Assembly: GCF_002000055.1 (NCBI RefSeq)
Contig: NZ_MVBD01000013.1
Coordinates: 1-64,000 of the forward strand
Source of the DNA: Marinicella sediminis
GTDB lineage: Bacteria > Pseudomonadota > Gammaproteobacteria > Xanthomonadales > Marinicellaceae
Direction: 5' to 3'
DNA: 64,000 bases
Under the pieces are notes generated by a model. The model did not search any database. It was not told where the DNA came from and worked only from the letters and a program-made list of their open reading frames with translations. The position numbers and the translations under genes are program-made. Shown here one piece after another: positions 43,172 through 55,267 of this stretch (the stretch's first letter is position 1; every line of letters begins with the position of its first letter).

Positions 43172-43606
43172 ATGAAAGAAGCATTCACCAAAAGCATGGC
43201 CAGGAACATCTACTACGGAGGCTCGCTGTTCTTCGTCTTACTGTTTCTGGGCTTGACTATGGACACACACAGAAAGCTGCCAAAAACAGACAACAGTGGG
43301 GCCATCACTGAACAGGTGTCACATGGCAAGCGTTTGTGGGAGGAAAATAATTGCATCGGTTGCCATACCCTGTTGGGTGAAGGCGCGTACTTTGCGCCTG
43401 AACTGGGGAATGTTTATTCCCGTTATGGCAACAGCACCGAAGCAATCAAGGCCTTCATCAAAAGTCGTCCACCAGGCGGCATCCCGGGTCGCCGCAGCAT
43501 GCCACAATTCAACTTCACTGAAGAAGAGCTGGATGCGATTGCGGAATTCCTCAAATACACCGATGGCATCGATACCCAGGATTGGCCACCGAACATTCAA
43601 GGTTAA
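43172..43606 (+). CDS. norC: Nitric oxide reductase cytochrome c subunit NorC
   Basis: 144 aa from MKEAFTKSMARNIYYGG; the upstream ATG at 43136 is not family-like. One N-terminal anchor helix (IYYGGSLFFVLLFLGLTM), then haem c site CIGCH (NCIGCHTLLGEGAYFAPELG) and distal Met in RRSMPQFNFTEEE. Donates electrons to NorB in 2 NO to N2O. RBS region CGAGGTCATT before the ATG. Confidence 0.97.
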   Translation: MKEAFTKSMARNIYYGGSLFFVLLFLGLTMDTHRKLPKTDNSGAITEQVSHGKRLWEENNCIGCHTLLGEGAYFAPELGNVYSRYGNSTEAIKAFIKSRPPGGIPGRRSMPQFNFTEEELDAIAEFLKYTDGIDTQDWPPNIQG

Positions 43607-45025
<1,419 letters not shown>

Positions 45026-45079
45026 ACCAACTCACATCAGCGCAGCCTAGGGTTGCGCTGATGGTAATCGGAGAAAACC

Positions 45080-45898
45080 ATGGAAAACATTCATCCCATT
45101 GAACAACAAAACAACCTGTTCTACCAACCCCAGGGACAGGAAGTTCAACTGTTTACCCATGCCTTTGAACAGCACTTGCCGGTGTTGCTGAAAGGCCCCA
45201 CCGGCTGTGGTAAAACCCGTTTCATCGAGCACATGGCAGCGCAACTGGGACGACCGTTGTACACCATAGCCTGTCATGATGACTTGAGTGCGGCTGACCT
45301 GATCGGCCGACACCTGATCGGTAAAGATGGCACTTACTGGCAGGATGGCCCACTGACACGGGCTGTAAGAGAAGGCGCCATATGCTACCTTGATGAAGTG
45401 GTGGAAGCCCGCAAGGACACCACCGTGGTGATCCACCCACTGACCGATAACCGACGGATGTTGCCCATTGACCGTACCGGCGAACTGCTCAGTGCAGCAC
45501 CTGGTTTTATGCTGGTGGTCTCATACAACCCGGGCTATCAAAACCTGCTCAAAGGCATGAAACCCTCCACCAGACAACGCTTTGTGGCACTGCGCTTTGA
45601 TTATCCTGAACCAGCTGCCGAAGTCAAAGTGGTGAGCCATGAAAGTGGCTGTGATATGTGCCTGGCCACAGATTTGGTCAATCTGGCCCATCACCTGCGG
45701 AAACTCAAAGACCATGACCTGGAAGATTCAGTATCAACCCGGTTATTGATCTACACCGCCCAATTGATCACCCAGGGATTATCCAGAGCAGGTGCCTGTC
45801 GGGCAGCCCTGGTTGAACCACTGACAGATGATGCCGAGACCGTTGCAGCATTGATGCAGGTGGTGGCAGCCAAATTTCCCGTCGATGGTGAACCCTGA
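45080..45898 (+). CDS. norQ: NorQ, MoxR-type AAA+ ATPase for nitric oxide reductase assembly
   Basis: 272 aa. Walker A LKGPTGCGKTRFIEHMA, Walker B ICYLDEVVEARKDTT, sensor VVSYNPGYQNLLKGMKPSTR. CbbQ/NorQ family, acting with NorD to insert the non-haem iron of NorB. Its ATG lies 55 bp after norB. Confidence 0.96.
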   Translation: MENIHPIEQQNNLFYQPQGQEVQLFTHAFEQHLPVLLKGPTGCGKTRFIEHMAAQLGRPLYTIACHDDLSAADLIGRHLIGKDGTYWQDGPLTRAVREGAICYLDEVVEARKDTTVVIHPLTDNRRMLPIDRTGELLSAAPGFMLVVSYNPGYQNLLKGMKPSTRQRFVALRFDYPEPAAEVKVVSHESGCDMCLATDLVNLAHHLRKLKDHDLEDSVSTRLLIYTAQLITQGLSRAGACRAALVEPLTDDAETVAALMQVVAAKFPVDGEP

Positions 45899-45909
45899 AA
45901 AACCTGCCC

Positions 45910-46302
45910 ATGAATCACTCCGAGTATAACCAAGTTCACCCAATTGGAGTTATTTCATATGGGCTGATGTTATTAAACCTGTTGTTTCCTGTGCTCATAT
46001 GGATGCTGTTACTGGTTTACTGGCTGCGGCATCGACACAGTGACGATCACAAAACCTATGTGGCCATCAATCAATCATTCATTGCCGGCTCCCTGTCAAC
46101 AACACTGTTTGTGTTTGCTCATCTGCTGATCATCACTGTGGCGCAATATAAAAGTACTTTTGCGCTGATTACTTTTGAGCTGTACTTCATTGTGGTGGTA
46201 CCGGTTTTTCTCATCCCAGGTTTAATGGGATTGATCAAAAGCAACGCTGGTCAGGTGTATTACGCTCCCTTGTTAGGCCGCAGATTCCGGACAGGCCGAT
46301 GA
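45910..46302 (+). CDS. Membrane protein of unknown function in the nor operon
   Basis: 130 aa with three or four helices (GLMLLNLLFPVLIWMLLLVY; LSTTLFVFAHLLIITVAQ; LITFELYFIVVVPVFLIPGL). The overall pattern resembles DUF4870-type proteins, but I am not sure of the family. It sits between norQ and an Fe-S protein gene, overlapping the latter by 4 nt, so it is co-expressed with the reductase and may have an assembly role (inference). Confidence 0.75.
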   Translation: MNHSEYNQVHPIGVISYGLMLLNLLFPVLIWMLLLVYWLRHRHSDDHKTYVAINQSFIAGSLSTTLFVFAHLLIITVAQYKSTFALITFELYFIVVVPVFLIPGLMGLIKSNAGQVYYAPLLGRRFRTGR

Positions 46303-47261
46303 TACGGCACAACCCAAAAGCATGCGTCAGTCAAAGACGTTTTTGGCAATTGGGGTTTTTACTTCTGTTCATCATCACACCACTGCTGGACTGGTTCAGA
46401 CTGGACCTTAACCTGGGCCATTTCATTCTCTTTGGTCAGGACTGGAAACTCAACCTGACGGCCTTACAAAATGCCTCAACAGTTCAACTGATCTGGCGAC
46501 TGCTGTGGGTTGCCCTTCTGCCTTTGTTATTGACAGTGGTGGTGTTTTTATTCATTGCCTGGCGCTGGGGACGGCTTTATTGTGGCTGGCTGTGCCCTCA
46601 TTTTCTGGCCGTGGAAAGCATCAATCAACTGATGAAAAGAGCCACCGGCAAGCTCAGCCTGTGGGACCGTAAAACAATACCGCAACAGCAGATGGATGGC
46701 ACACATTACCGTCAGCATCCATTTTGGTGGTTGCCAACATTCATGGCCATCATGTTGTTTGCATTTGCCTGGGCATTGATTGCCATCACCTATTTGTTGC
46801 CACCTGATGAGGTTTATCACAACCTGATCAATGGACAACTGACCCGCCATCAAATGCTGTTTCTCAGTGTGGTCAGTGGTGTTTTCATGATCGAATTTAC
46901 TTTCGCCCGACATTTGTTTTGCCGTTATGCCTGTGCTGTTGGGGTTTTCCAATCATTGGCATGGATGGCTAACAAACGGGCCCTGGTGGTGGGTTTCAAT
47001 GGCAGCCGGGCAAAAGCCTGTGCCAGTTGTGACAAATCCTGCGAACATGCCTGTCCGATGCGACTCAAACCACGAACCATCAAACGCAACATGTTCACCT
47101 GCACCCAATGCACCGCTTGTGTGGATGCCTGTACTCAGGTTCAATTGAACCTTCATCAGCCTGGCTTACTTAACATGTTGGATGGTGATTGCGCGCTGGA
47201 TAAATCACAACGGGATTTTGGCCGTAAGGCACAAATACCCCCGAGTTGTTTCGAGCAATAA
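46299..47261 (+). CDS. NapH/CcoG-like polytopic 4Fe-4S protein in the nor operon
   Basis: 320 aa. Helices near the N-terminus (FWQLGFLLLFIITPLLDWF) and two further pairs, a CGWLCP motif after helix 3 (YCGWLCPHFLAVE), a RYACAVGVF motif, then two ferredoxin-type sites: CASCDKSCEHACPMR and CTQCTACVDACTQ. This matches the NapH/CcoG/NosR C-terminal layout of electron-transfer or metal-handling proteins (possible copper or haem oxidation step). Not part of a standard norCBQD set. Overlaps the previous gene by 4 nt; norD starts 1 nt after its stop. Confidence 0.85.
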   Translation: MIRHNPKACVSQRRFWQLGFLLLFIITPLLDWFRLDLNLGHFILFGQDWKLNLTALQNASTVQLIWRLLWVALLPLLLTVVVFLFIAWRWGRLYCGWLCPHFLAVESINQLMKRATGKLSLWDRKTIPQQQMDGTHYRQHPFWWLPTFMAIMLFAFAWALIAITYLLPPDEVYHNLINGQLTRHQMLFLSVVSGVFMIEFTFARHLFCRYACAVGVFQSLAWMANKRALVVGFNGSRAKACASCDKSCEHACPMRLKPRTIKRNMFTCTQCTACVDACTQVQLNLHQPGLLNMLDGDCALDKSQRDFGRKAQIPPSCFEQ

Positions 47262-47262
47262 C

Positions 47263-49086
47263 ATGGAAGAATGGGTTGGCGAAAAGTGGCACCATTTCAT
47301 CACTGGTAAGACCCAGCGCCGATATCCTCAGGCAGCCATCAGACTGGAAGACGTACAGACACAACTGGCGGTTTATTTCCGGGCATTGGGTGGTGATGCC
47401 GGGGTGAGCTTGGGTCACACATCAGCCAAAGTGGTTCAGGCACACCGCAACTGGTTACACATAATCGCCGGGACTGGCAAAAAAGCAGAACTGGCACATT
47501 TCAGCAGAGACCACCTGTACCTGCCGGAAGTGCTCGAATGCCATCCCACCCGGGCATTGAATCAATCCTTGTATTTTTGGTTGGCTGCTCTGGCCAGCTT
47601 GAATCAATCTCCACATGCCAAACACCTCATTGAACACAATCAATACCTGACCCGGCAGGTCCTGGCACGGTGGCCGGGATTGACAAACATTTATACCTCC
47701 CTCAGCCAGGCCGAACTGAACAACCGACCAGCCCTGAGCTCTTTACCCCATCAGTGGCAACACACCGAACGCCTGCTCAGACTGGTATTGACAGATCCTC
47801 ATGGCAACCATACACGAAAGGGGGAAACCGCACAACTGAGCCAACCGGTCATCATGTGGCTACAGTCAACCGACCAGGCCCTGGCCACCAAGGGCCGGCA
47901 AGATCAAGCCGGTCACACACCTCAACATTCGGCTGATCAGGTACACACAGCCAGTCACAAAAGACACCAGGCAGAACACACAGATACCCAGGAGGAAGAA
48001 GGCGGCTTTATGTCATTCCGACTGGAAAGCTTGTTCTCCTGGTCTGAGTTCATCAATCTGGAGCGCTCTGAAGATGACAGCGGGGATGAAGATGTGATGC
48101 GGGTGGCTGAAGACCTGGATCACCTCAGCATCAATCAGGGAGAAGCGGGACACACAATCAAACTGGATCTGGATTTGCCTGGCAGTGATTACGATGATGT
48201 GCAGTTATCAGAAGGCATTTTGTTACCGGAATGGGATCACCGCAAACAACGGCTGCAAAAGGACCACTGCGCCTTACAACTGATGGCACTCAGACTGACT
48301 GAAACCCACCATTGGCCGACAGAATTAAAACCACAGGCTAACCGCCTCAGGCGACAATTTGAAGCCCTTAAACCGATCAGTTATTGGCAGAACAAGCAAG
48401 CCGATGGTGATGAAATTGATTTTCATGCGGTGTTGGAACACCGCTCCAGCCAACAACAGCAAGCCACCGATGCCAATCTATTCCGGCGCCGGGCGCCGGT
48501 GAACCGAGATCTGGCCACCTTAATCCTCACGGATCTGTCGCTGTCTACTGATGCCCATGTCAACAATGACAAGAAAGTCATCGATGTCATCAAAGAATCT
48601 TTGTTCCTGCTGAGTGCAGGATTATCGGCAGCTGATGAACGTTTTGCAATTGCCGGTTTTACTTCAAGAAAGCGCAATCACGTCCGCTATTACCCCATCA
48701 AATCGTTTGAGCAGCCATTTGATCAACGTTGTGAAGAACAGATACAGGCAATCAGACCTGCCTATTATACCCGCATGGGTGCTGCCATCAGGTATGCCAC
48801 CAGGCAGTTAAACACCCAAAACAACAACCAGAAATTGTTGCTTATCCTGACCGATGGCAAACCCAATGACCTGGATATCTATGAAGGTCGCTATGGTTTG
48901 GAAGATACCCGTCAGGCGATCACCGAAGCCAGGCAACAGGGGCTGACTCCTTTTTGTGTGTCGATTGATTACCAGGCTGCCGATTACCTGCCCTACCTGT
49001 TTGGTAACCAGGGTTTCATTCACCTGAACAATGCCCTGGACTTACCCCGAAAATTGCCCAGACTGTTTGTGCAACTGACCCAATAG
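47263..49086 (+). CDS. norD: NorD, VWA-domain nitric oxide reductase activation protein
   Basis: 607 aa from MEEWVGEKWHHFITG; an upstream in-frame ATG lies in the previous gene and is rejected. Acidic, Gln/His-rich middle (about residues 215-260). The C-terminal von Willebrand A domain carries the MIDAS: TDLSLSTDAHV (D-x-S-x-S), YTRMGAAIRYATRQL (Thr) and LLILTDGKPND (Asp). Works with NorQ in NorB maturation. Closes the nor operon. Confidence 0.95.
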   Translation: MEEWVGEKWHHFITGKTQRRYPQAAIRLEDVQTQLAVYFRALGGDAGVSLGHTSAKVVQAHRNWLHIIAGTGKKAELAHFSRDHLYLPEVLECHPTRALNQSLYFWLAALASLNQSPHAKHLIEHNQYLTRQVLARWPGLTNIYTSLSQAELNNRPALSSLPHQWQHTERLLRLVLTDPHGNHTRKGETAQLSQPVIMWLQSTDQALATKGRQDQAGHTPQHSADQVHTASHKRHQAEHTDTQEEEGGFMSFRLESLFSWSEFINLERSEDDSGDEDVMRVAEDLDHLSINQGEAGHTIKLDLDLPGSDYDDVQLSEGILLPEWDHRKQRLQKDHCALQLMALRLTETHHWPTELKPQANRLRRQFEALKPISYWQNKQADGDEIDFHAVLEHRSSQQQQATDANLFRRRAPVNRDLATLILTDLSLSTDAHVNNDKKVIDVIKESLFLLSAGLSAADERFAIAGFTSRKRNHVRYYPIKSFEQPFDQRCEEQIQAIRPAYYTRMGAAIRYATRQLNTQNNNQKLLLILTDGKPNDLDIYEGRYGLEDTRQAITEARQQGLTPFCVSIDYQAADYLPYLFGNQGFIHLNNALDLPRKLPRLFVQLTQ

Positions 49087-49087
49087 T

Positions 49088-49149
49088 TTGACCCAGATCA
49101 ATATTCATTGCTTTTGGTGACGCACAGCAGCCCACTTGATCCAGATCAA
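49088..49149. promoter_or_regulatory. Two FNR/DNR boxes upstream of the TonB receptor gene
   Basis: TTGACCCAGATCAA at 49088-49101 and TTGATCCAGATCAA at 49136-49149, centres 48 bp apart. The nearer box lies about 20 bp before CATAAA (49170-49175), a -10 candidate. Two boxes suggest stronger or more graded control than for nirS or norC. Confidence 0.85.
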
Positions 49150-49208
49150 TGACCCCAAGCCCAGCGGTTCATAAACTGCTCACATCCTTTGAGAAAAGAG
49201 CATAAAGT

Positions 49209-51395
49209 ATGAAACCAAAACCAACCATTGGCGCCCTGTTGGCGCTCTGTGGCCTGTCGCTGAATATCAGTCAGGCCAACGATCAATCGCAGCAAACCAC
49301 TGACCTGGACAACCTGGTAGTGGTTGCTTATAAACAAGCCAGACCCATTCAGGAGGTGGTCGGAGACGTCTCCGTCATCCAGGCCAGTCAGCTCGAAGAA
49401 TCAATGGCTCAGGACATGGCTGGTGCAATCAAGTATGAAGCCAACATCCACCTGGAAGATGGCGGTACTCGGTTCGGCACCTCAGGCATCAATATTCGCG
49501 GGATCGGTGGCAACCGGGTGGCCATTGAAATAGATGGCATACCCAATGCCAAAGCCTTTGAACTGGGTTCTTACTCATTGGCCACTGCCGGATTTCCTGA
49601 AATTGACCTGATCCAAAACATAGAAATCCTCAAAGGCCCCGCCTCAACGCTTTATGGGTCAGATGCTCTGGGTGGCGTTGTGACCATCAACACCTGGGAT
49701 CCTGATGTGTTGCTGGCCGGCCATGAAGATGACAACTGGACCCGCCTGCGCCTGGGCTTTGATGGCAAACGACATGGCAGATTCATCACCCTCAGTTCGG
49801 CATGGGATGGTGATCAGCAAGGCCTGTTATTGTCAGCCACTCAACGTGATGGCAAGGGCGTGATCAATGAATTGTCAAATCTGACCAAAGACACCGCCGA
49901 CTGGGATGCTCAATCATTGTTTGCTAAATGGAACACAGAGTTATCGGGAGGGACCACATTGAGCCTGGGGTTGCATGCCAATCAAAAAGATCAGCACACG
50001 CAGATCAATTCTTTCATTGGTCAGGGTCGCTTCAGTCGCACCACTGCCTTGTCAGGAGATGATCAGTCAAAGGATCACAAAATCCATCTGAACATCGACT
50101 TTCTGGTCAATGGCCAATGGGCTGACGAAGGACATGTGCTGTTGTATCATGCCAACACCCGGTTCGTTCAGGACACCTTTGAAAACCGTTCATCCCGGCG
50201 GGGAACACCTTTGTTTCAGTACCGCCGGTTTGACTTTGACAGCAGCCGCGATGGTCTGGAATTGAATTTCACCCGTTCCTGGTACAGCAACAACACACAA
50301 CACCAGCTGATATATGGTGTTGAGTACACCCTTTCTGCTGTGGAAGAGAGCAGAAATGCGGAAGAGACGAACCTGCTCACCGGACTGACCACTCAGAATC
50401 TGTTGGGTGAACAATTTCCCCTGCGGGATTTTCCACGCACCGATGTCAGAGAACTGGGAATCTTCATACATGATGAAATCAGTTTTGCCGACAGTCGCTT
50501 GACCCTGGTTCCCGCTGTGCGGTTTGACCACTATAAGCTGTCTCCGGATCGCGATGCGGTTTTTGATAATGGCGCCGGCGACGCCACTGTTGTGAGCATC
50601 AGTGAAGCCGATTTTTCACCCAAACTGGGGGTGTTGTATGACCTCAGTGATGAAATAAATCTGTATGCCCAATATGTGCGTGGCTTCAGGGCTCCACCTT
50701 ACGATGATGTCAACATAGGCTTTAATCTGGCCTTATTCAATTACCGGGCCATTCCCAATCCTGAACTCAAATCTGAACACTCAAATGGCTTTGAAGCCGG
50801 ATTTCGATTCGCCGGAAACCAGCACCAAGTTGAATTCAATGTGTTCCATAACACATACCGTGACCTGATCATCAGTCGGGACCTGATTGGTCGTGACCCG
50901 GACACCGATGCCCTGATTTTTCAATCCCGCAATGTGCAAGATGCCACCATTTACGGTGCTGAACTGGACCTTCACTGGCAGATCAATGACCAATGGCGGA
51001 CAGACTGGTCACTGGCCTGGACCCGGGGCCAGGACGATGTTTCTGATCAGCCATTGAATCACCTTTCACCACCCAAGGCCACCGGCCTCTTGCAATGGCA
51101 GTCCAGCAAGAAAAAGTGGCTGGTAAATCTCTATGGTGTGTTCAGCCAGGCCCAGAATCGGCAAGATGATCCGGATGATGAATTGTTCAACGCCCCAGGC
51201 TATGTCACTTTTGACCTCACCATCGGCCATCAACTCACGCCCAACGGCCACCTGTCCGTTGGGGTATTCAATCTGACCGACCAGAAATACTGGTTGTGGC
51301 AACAGGTCAGAAATTTTGACAACAACGAAGCCTTGATCGAGGCCCTGGCGCAGGCCTCAAGGCATGCCCGTATCAGTTATGTTCATGAGTGGTGA
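49209..51395 (+). CDS. TonB-dependent receptor, haem/hemoglobin type
   Basis: 728-aa outer-membrane receptor. Signal peptide (to about residue 23, SQAND), TonB box-like DNLVVVAYK, plug with INIRGIGGNRVAIEIDGIPN and ILKGPASTLYGSDALGGVVT, then a 22-strand barrel. It has FRAPPYDDVN and, 21 residues later, NPELK, which correspond to the FRAP and NPNL boxes that mark haem receptors (HemR/HmuR/TdhA type). The last residues (RISYVHEW) end in an aromatic. Under two DNR boxes and next to nirS, so probably supplies haem or a related tetrapyrrole to denitrification enzymes (inference). Confidence 0.85.
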   Translation: MKPKPTIGALLALCGLSLNISQANDQSQQTTDLDNLVVVAYKQARPIQEVVGDVSVIQASQLEESMAQDMAGAIKYEANIHLEDGGTRFGTSGINIRGIGGNRVAIEIDGIPNAKAFELGSYSLATAGFPEIDLIQNIEILKGPASTLYGSDALGGVVTINTWDPDVLLAGHEDDNWTRLRLGFDGKRHGRFITLSSAWDGDQQGLLLSATQRDGKGVINELSNLTKDTADWDAQSLFAKWNTELSGGTTLSLGLHANQKDQHTQINSFIGQGRFSRTTALSGDDQSKDHKIHLNIDFLVNGQWADEGHVLLYHANTRFVQDTFENRSSRRGTPLFQYRRFDFDSSRDGLELNFTRSWYSNNTQHQLIYGVEYTLSAVEESRNAEETNLLTGLTTQNLLGEQFPLRDFPRTDVRELGIFIHDEISFADSRLTLVPAVRFDHYKLSPDRDAVFDNGAGDATVVSISEADFSPKLGVLYDLSDEINLYAQYVRGFRAPPYDDVNIGFNLALFNYRAIPNPELKSEHSNGFEAGFRFAGNQHQVEFNVFHNTYRDLIISRDLIGRDPDTDALIFQSRNVQDATIYGAELDLHWQINDQWRTDWSLAWTRGQDDVSDQPLNHLSPPKATGLLQWQSSKKKWLVNLYGVFSQAQNRQDDPDDELFNAPGYVTFDLTIGHQLTPNGHLSVGVFNLTDQKYWLWQQVRNFDNNEALIEALAQASRHARISYVHEW

Positions 51396-51424
51396 TGGAT
51401 GATGACTCACCACTCAAAAACCGA

Positions 51425-51438
51425 ATTGACCTATATCA
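51425..51438. promoter_or_regulatory. FNR/DNR box upstream of nirS
   Basis: TTGACCTATATCAA, followed by TATAGT at 51462-51467. Centre about 41-42 bp before the inferred start site. Confidence 0.85.
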
Positions 51439-51526
51439 ATTACAAACCACAAGCCGCCAATTATAGTGAACAAAGTGGCCTCAGGGTCTTGTATGACCCG
51501 GCCCCAAACATGATCATCAATCATAG

Positions 51527-53677
<2,151 letters not shown>

Positions 53678-53746
53678 GACGGACATTTGACCTGAATGAC
53701 CCAGGGACGGGAGGGGTCAGGTCAACCGTCAATAAACAGCAAAGCG

Positions 53747-53783
53747 AAAGCGCTGCACTTCCTCCGGGGGGCAGCGCTTTTTT
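53747..53783. terminator. Rho-independent terminator between nirS and the regulator
   Basis: AAAGCGCTGC pairs with GCAGCGCTTT around a C/G-rich loop and is followed by six T residues on the plus strand; the minus strand has only a short A/T-rich end. It terminates nirS and separates it from the convergent dnr-like gene. Confidence 0.88.
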
Positions 53784-53792
53784 ATGACTTGT

Positions 53793-54503
53793 CTATAACG
53801 CCTCGGTCTCCAGCAGTGAACGTAATTGAGCCACGTGGTTAAGAATGATTTTTTTCTCTTTAACCTCAATCAATGACCTTTTCTCCAGGGCTTTCAAGGC
53901 GCGGGAGAAGGTTTCAGGCTTGATGGACAACCGAGAAGCGATGTCCCTTTTGGGCACCGCCAGTTTGAGTTGGTATGAGGCTGTGATGTCTGCTGAAACC
54001 TGTGACAAAAAATAATCAATCACCCTGAATGAAGCGTTGTGCAGGGTTTGTTTGTCCAGTTCATTGACCATCCAGTGCAGCCTGACCGAAAGGTGGCCAA
54101 GCATATTGATACACAAGTCAGCGGAACTTTTCAGTAATTGCAAGAAGGGTTTTGCCTGTATGCCGACAATCACCGAGGCTTTCAGTGCCGTTGCAGTGAC
54201 CGGATATTTGGGTGCACCGGCAAACAACACCCCTTCTGCGAAGGTATTACCGGCAAATACCACATCAATGATTTTTTCATCACCTTTGAGGGTACCTCTG
54301 CCCAGCTTTACAGCCCCGTCATAAACATAATAAATGTGCGTCAAGTCCATTCCCTGTTGAAAAATCATCTGATCGGCTTGCTTTTGGATCAATTCTGACA
54401 TACTCAGCACCCTGGCAAACTGATGCTCATCCATGGCAGAAAACAACACACACGAACGCAACGCATCAACCACTTGTTTATTCAAATCTTTGTGTAACAT
54501 CAT
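53793..54503 (-). CDS. dnr: CRP/FNR-family regulator, DNR-like
   Basis: 236 aa: cyclic-nucleotide-fold N-terminal domain, long dimer helix (VRLHWMVNELDKQTLHNASF) and HTH. The four Fe-S cysteines of FNR are absent (only two Cys), so oxygen sensing by a cluster is unlikely; DNR proteins use haem to sense NO. The recognition helix has PETFSRAL, the E-x-x-S-R contact that reads TTGAT...ATCAA, matching the five boxes in this island. No box of this type is seen upstream of its own start. Confidence 0.85.
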   Translation of the reverse strand: MMLHKDLNKQVVDALRSCVLFSAMDEHQFARVLSMSELIQKQADQMIFQQGMDLTHIYYVYDGAVKLGRGTLKGDEKIIDVVFAGNTFAEGVLFAGAPKYPVTATALKASVIVGIQAKPFLQLLKSSADLCINMLGHLSVRLHWMVNELDKQTLHNASFRVIDYFLSQVSADITASYQLKLAVPKRDIASRLSIKPETFSRALKALEKRSLIEVKEKKIILNHVAQLRSLLETEAL

Positions 54504-54679
54504 TCACGCTTTTTTAACCTTTCGTTATTGTACATGGGAATCACACTTGGGCCAGGGAATATGACCACAACAAAATGATGTGTGCGTCACATTCCGGGTG
54601 CAAGCCATCACAACAACAGGCAGAAACTGAGCGATTCTGCCTGAATTTGTTTACAATGATTCATTTACCTTTCGCCAAA

Positions 54680-55267
54680 ATGCAGATCAACCTCGACAAC
54701 GTGACCCAGTTCATCAATCAGGCCAACCTGGAAGATCAAAAGGTACTCAATGATTTATTCGATCTGCTGTACGACAAAGTCAAACAACTGGCCAGTATTC
54801 AACTGAATAAGCTCAACCCCAATGAAAGCATCAGTGCCACCCAGTTGGTGCATGAGTGTTACCTGAAACTCAATAACTCAAAAAGCCTGTCCATTAAAAA
54901 CCGGAATCACTTTTATTCCTTGTCTGCCCGGTGCATGCGGTTTTATCTGGTCGACCTGGTCAGACAGGCTCACAATCAGAAAAACGAAGGCATCCACACC
55001 GAATTGAAAGTCACCCAACTCATTCAGCAGGATGACCTGGATTTTAAATTACTTGAACTTGATCGCTTGCTGGAACAACTTGAGCAGATCGATGAAGAAC
55101 TGGCCAGCATCACCGAGTTGAAATTTTTTGGGGGATTTACTTTTGATGAAATCGCTGACATCAAGGGACAGCCCAAAAGCACTGTATTCAAACGCTGGAC
55201 CATGGCCAAATCTTACCTCATCAACTTGATTGAAGAAGGACAGAATCAAACAGATGACAACCCTTAA
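54680..55267 (+). CDS. ECF-like RNA polymerase sigma factor (TIGR02999 type)
   Basis: About 195 aa from MQINLDNVTQFINQANLEDQ (other in-frame ATGs at 54575 and 54656 are possible). Region 2: LFDLLYDKVKQLASIQLN, SATQLVHECYLKLNN, RCMRFYLVDLVRQAHN; region 4: ELKFFGGFTFDEIADIKGQP and STVFKRWTMAKSYL. This sub-type is commonly paired with Ser/Thr kinase-TPR proteins. The partner gene here converges on it. Confidence 0.85.
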   Translation: MQINLDNVTQFINQANLEDQKVLNDLFDLLYDKVKQLASIQLNKLNPNESISATQLVHECYLKLNNSKSLSIKNRNHFYSLSARCMRFYLVDLVRQAHNQKNEGIHTELKVTQLIQQDDLDFKLLELDRLLEQLEQIDEELASITELKFFGGFTFDEIADIKGQPKSTVFKRWTMAKSYLINLIEEGQNQTDDNP

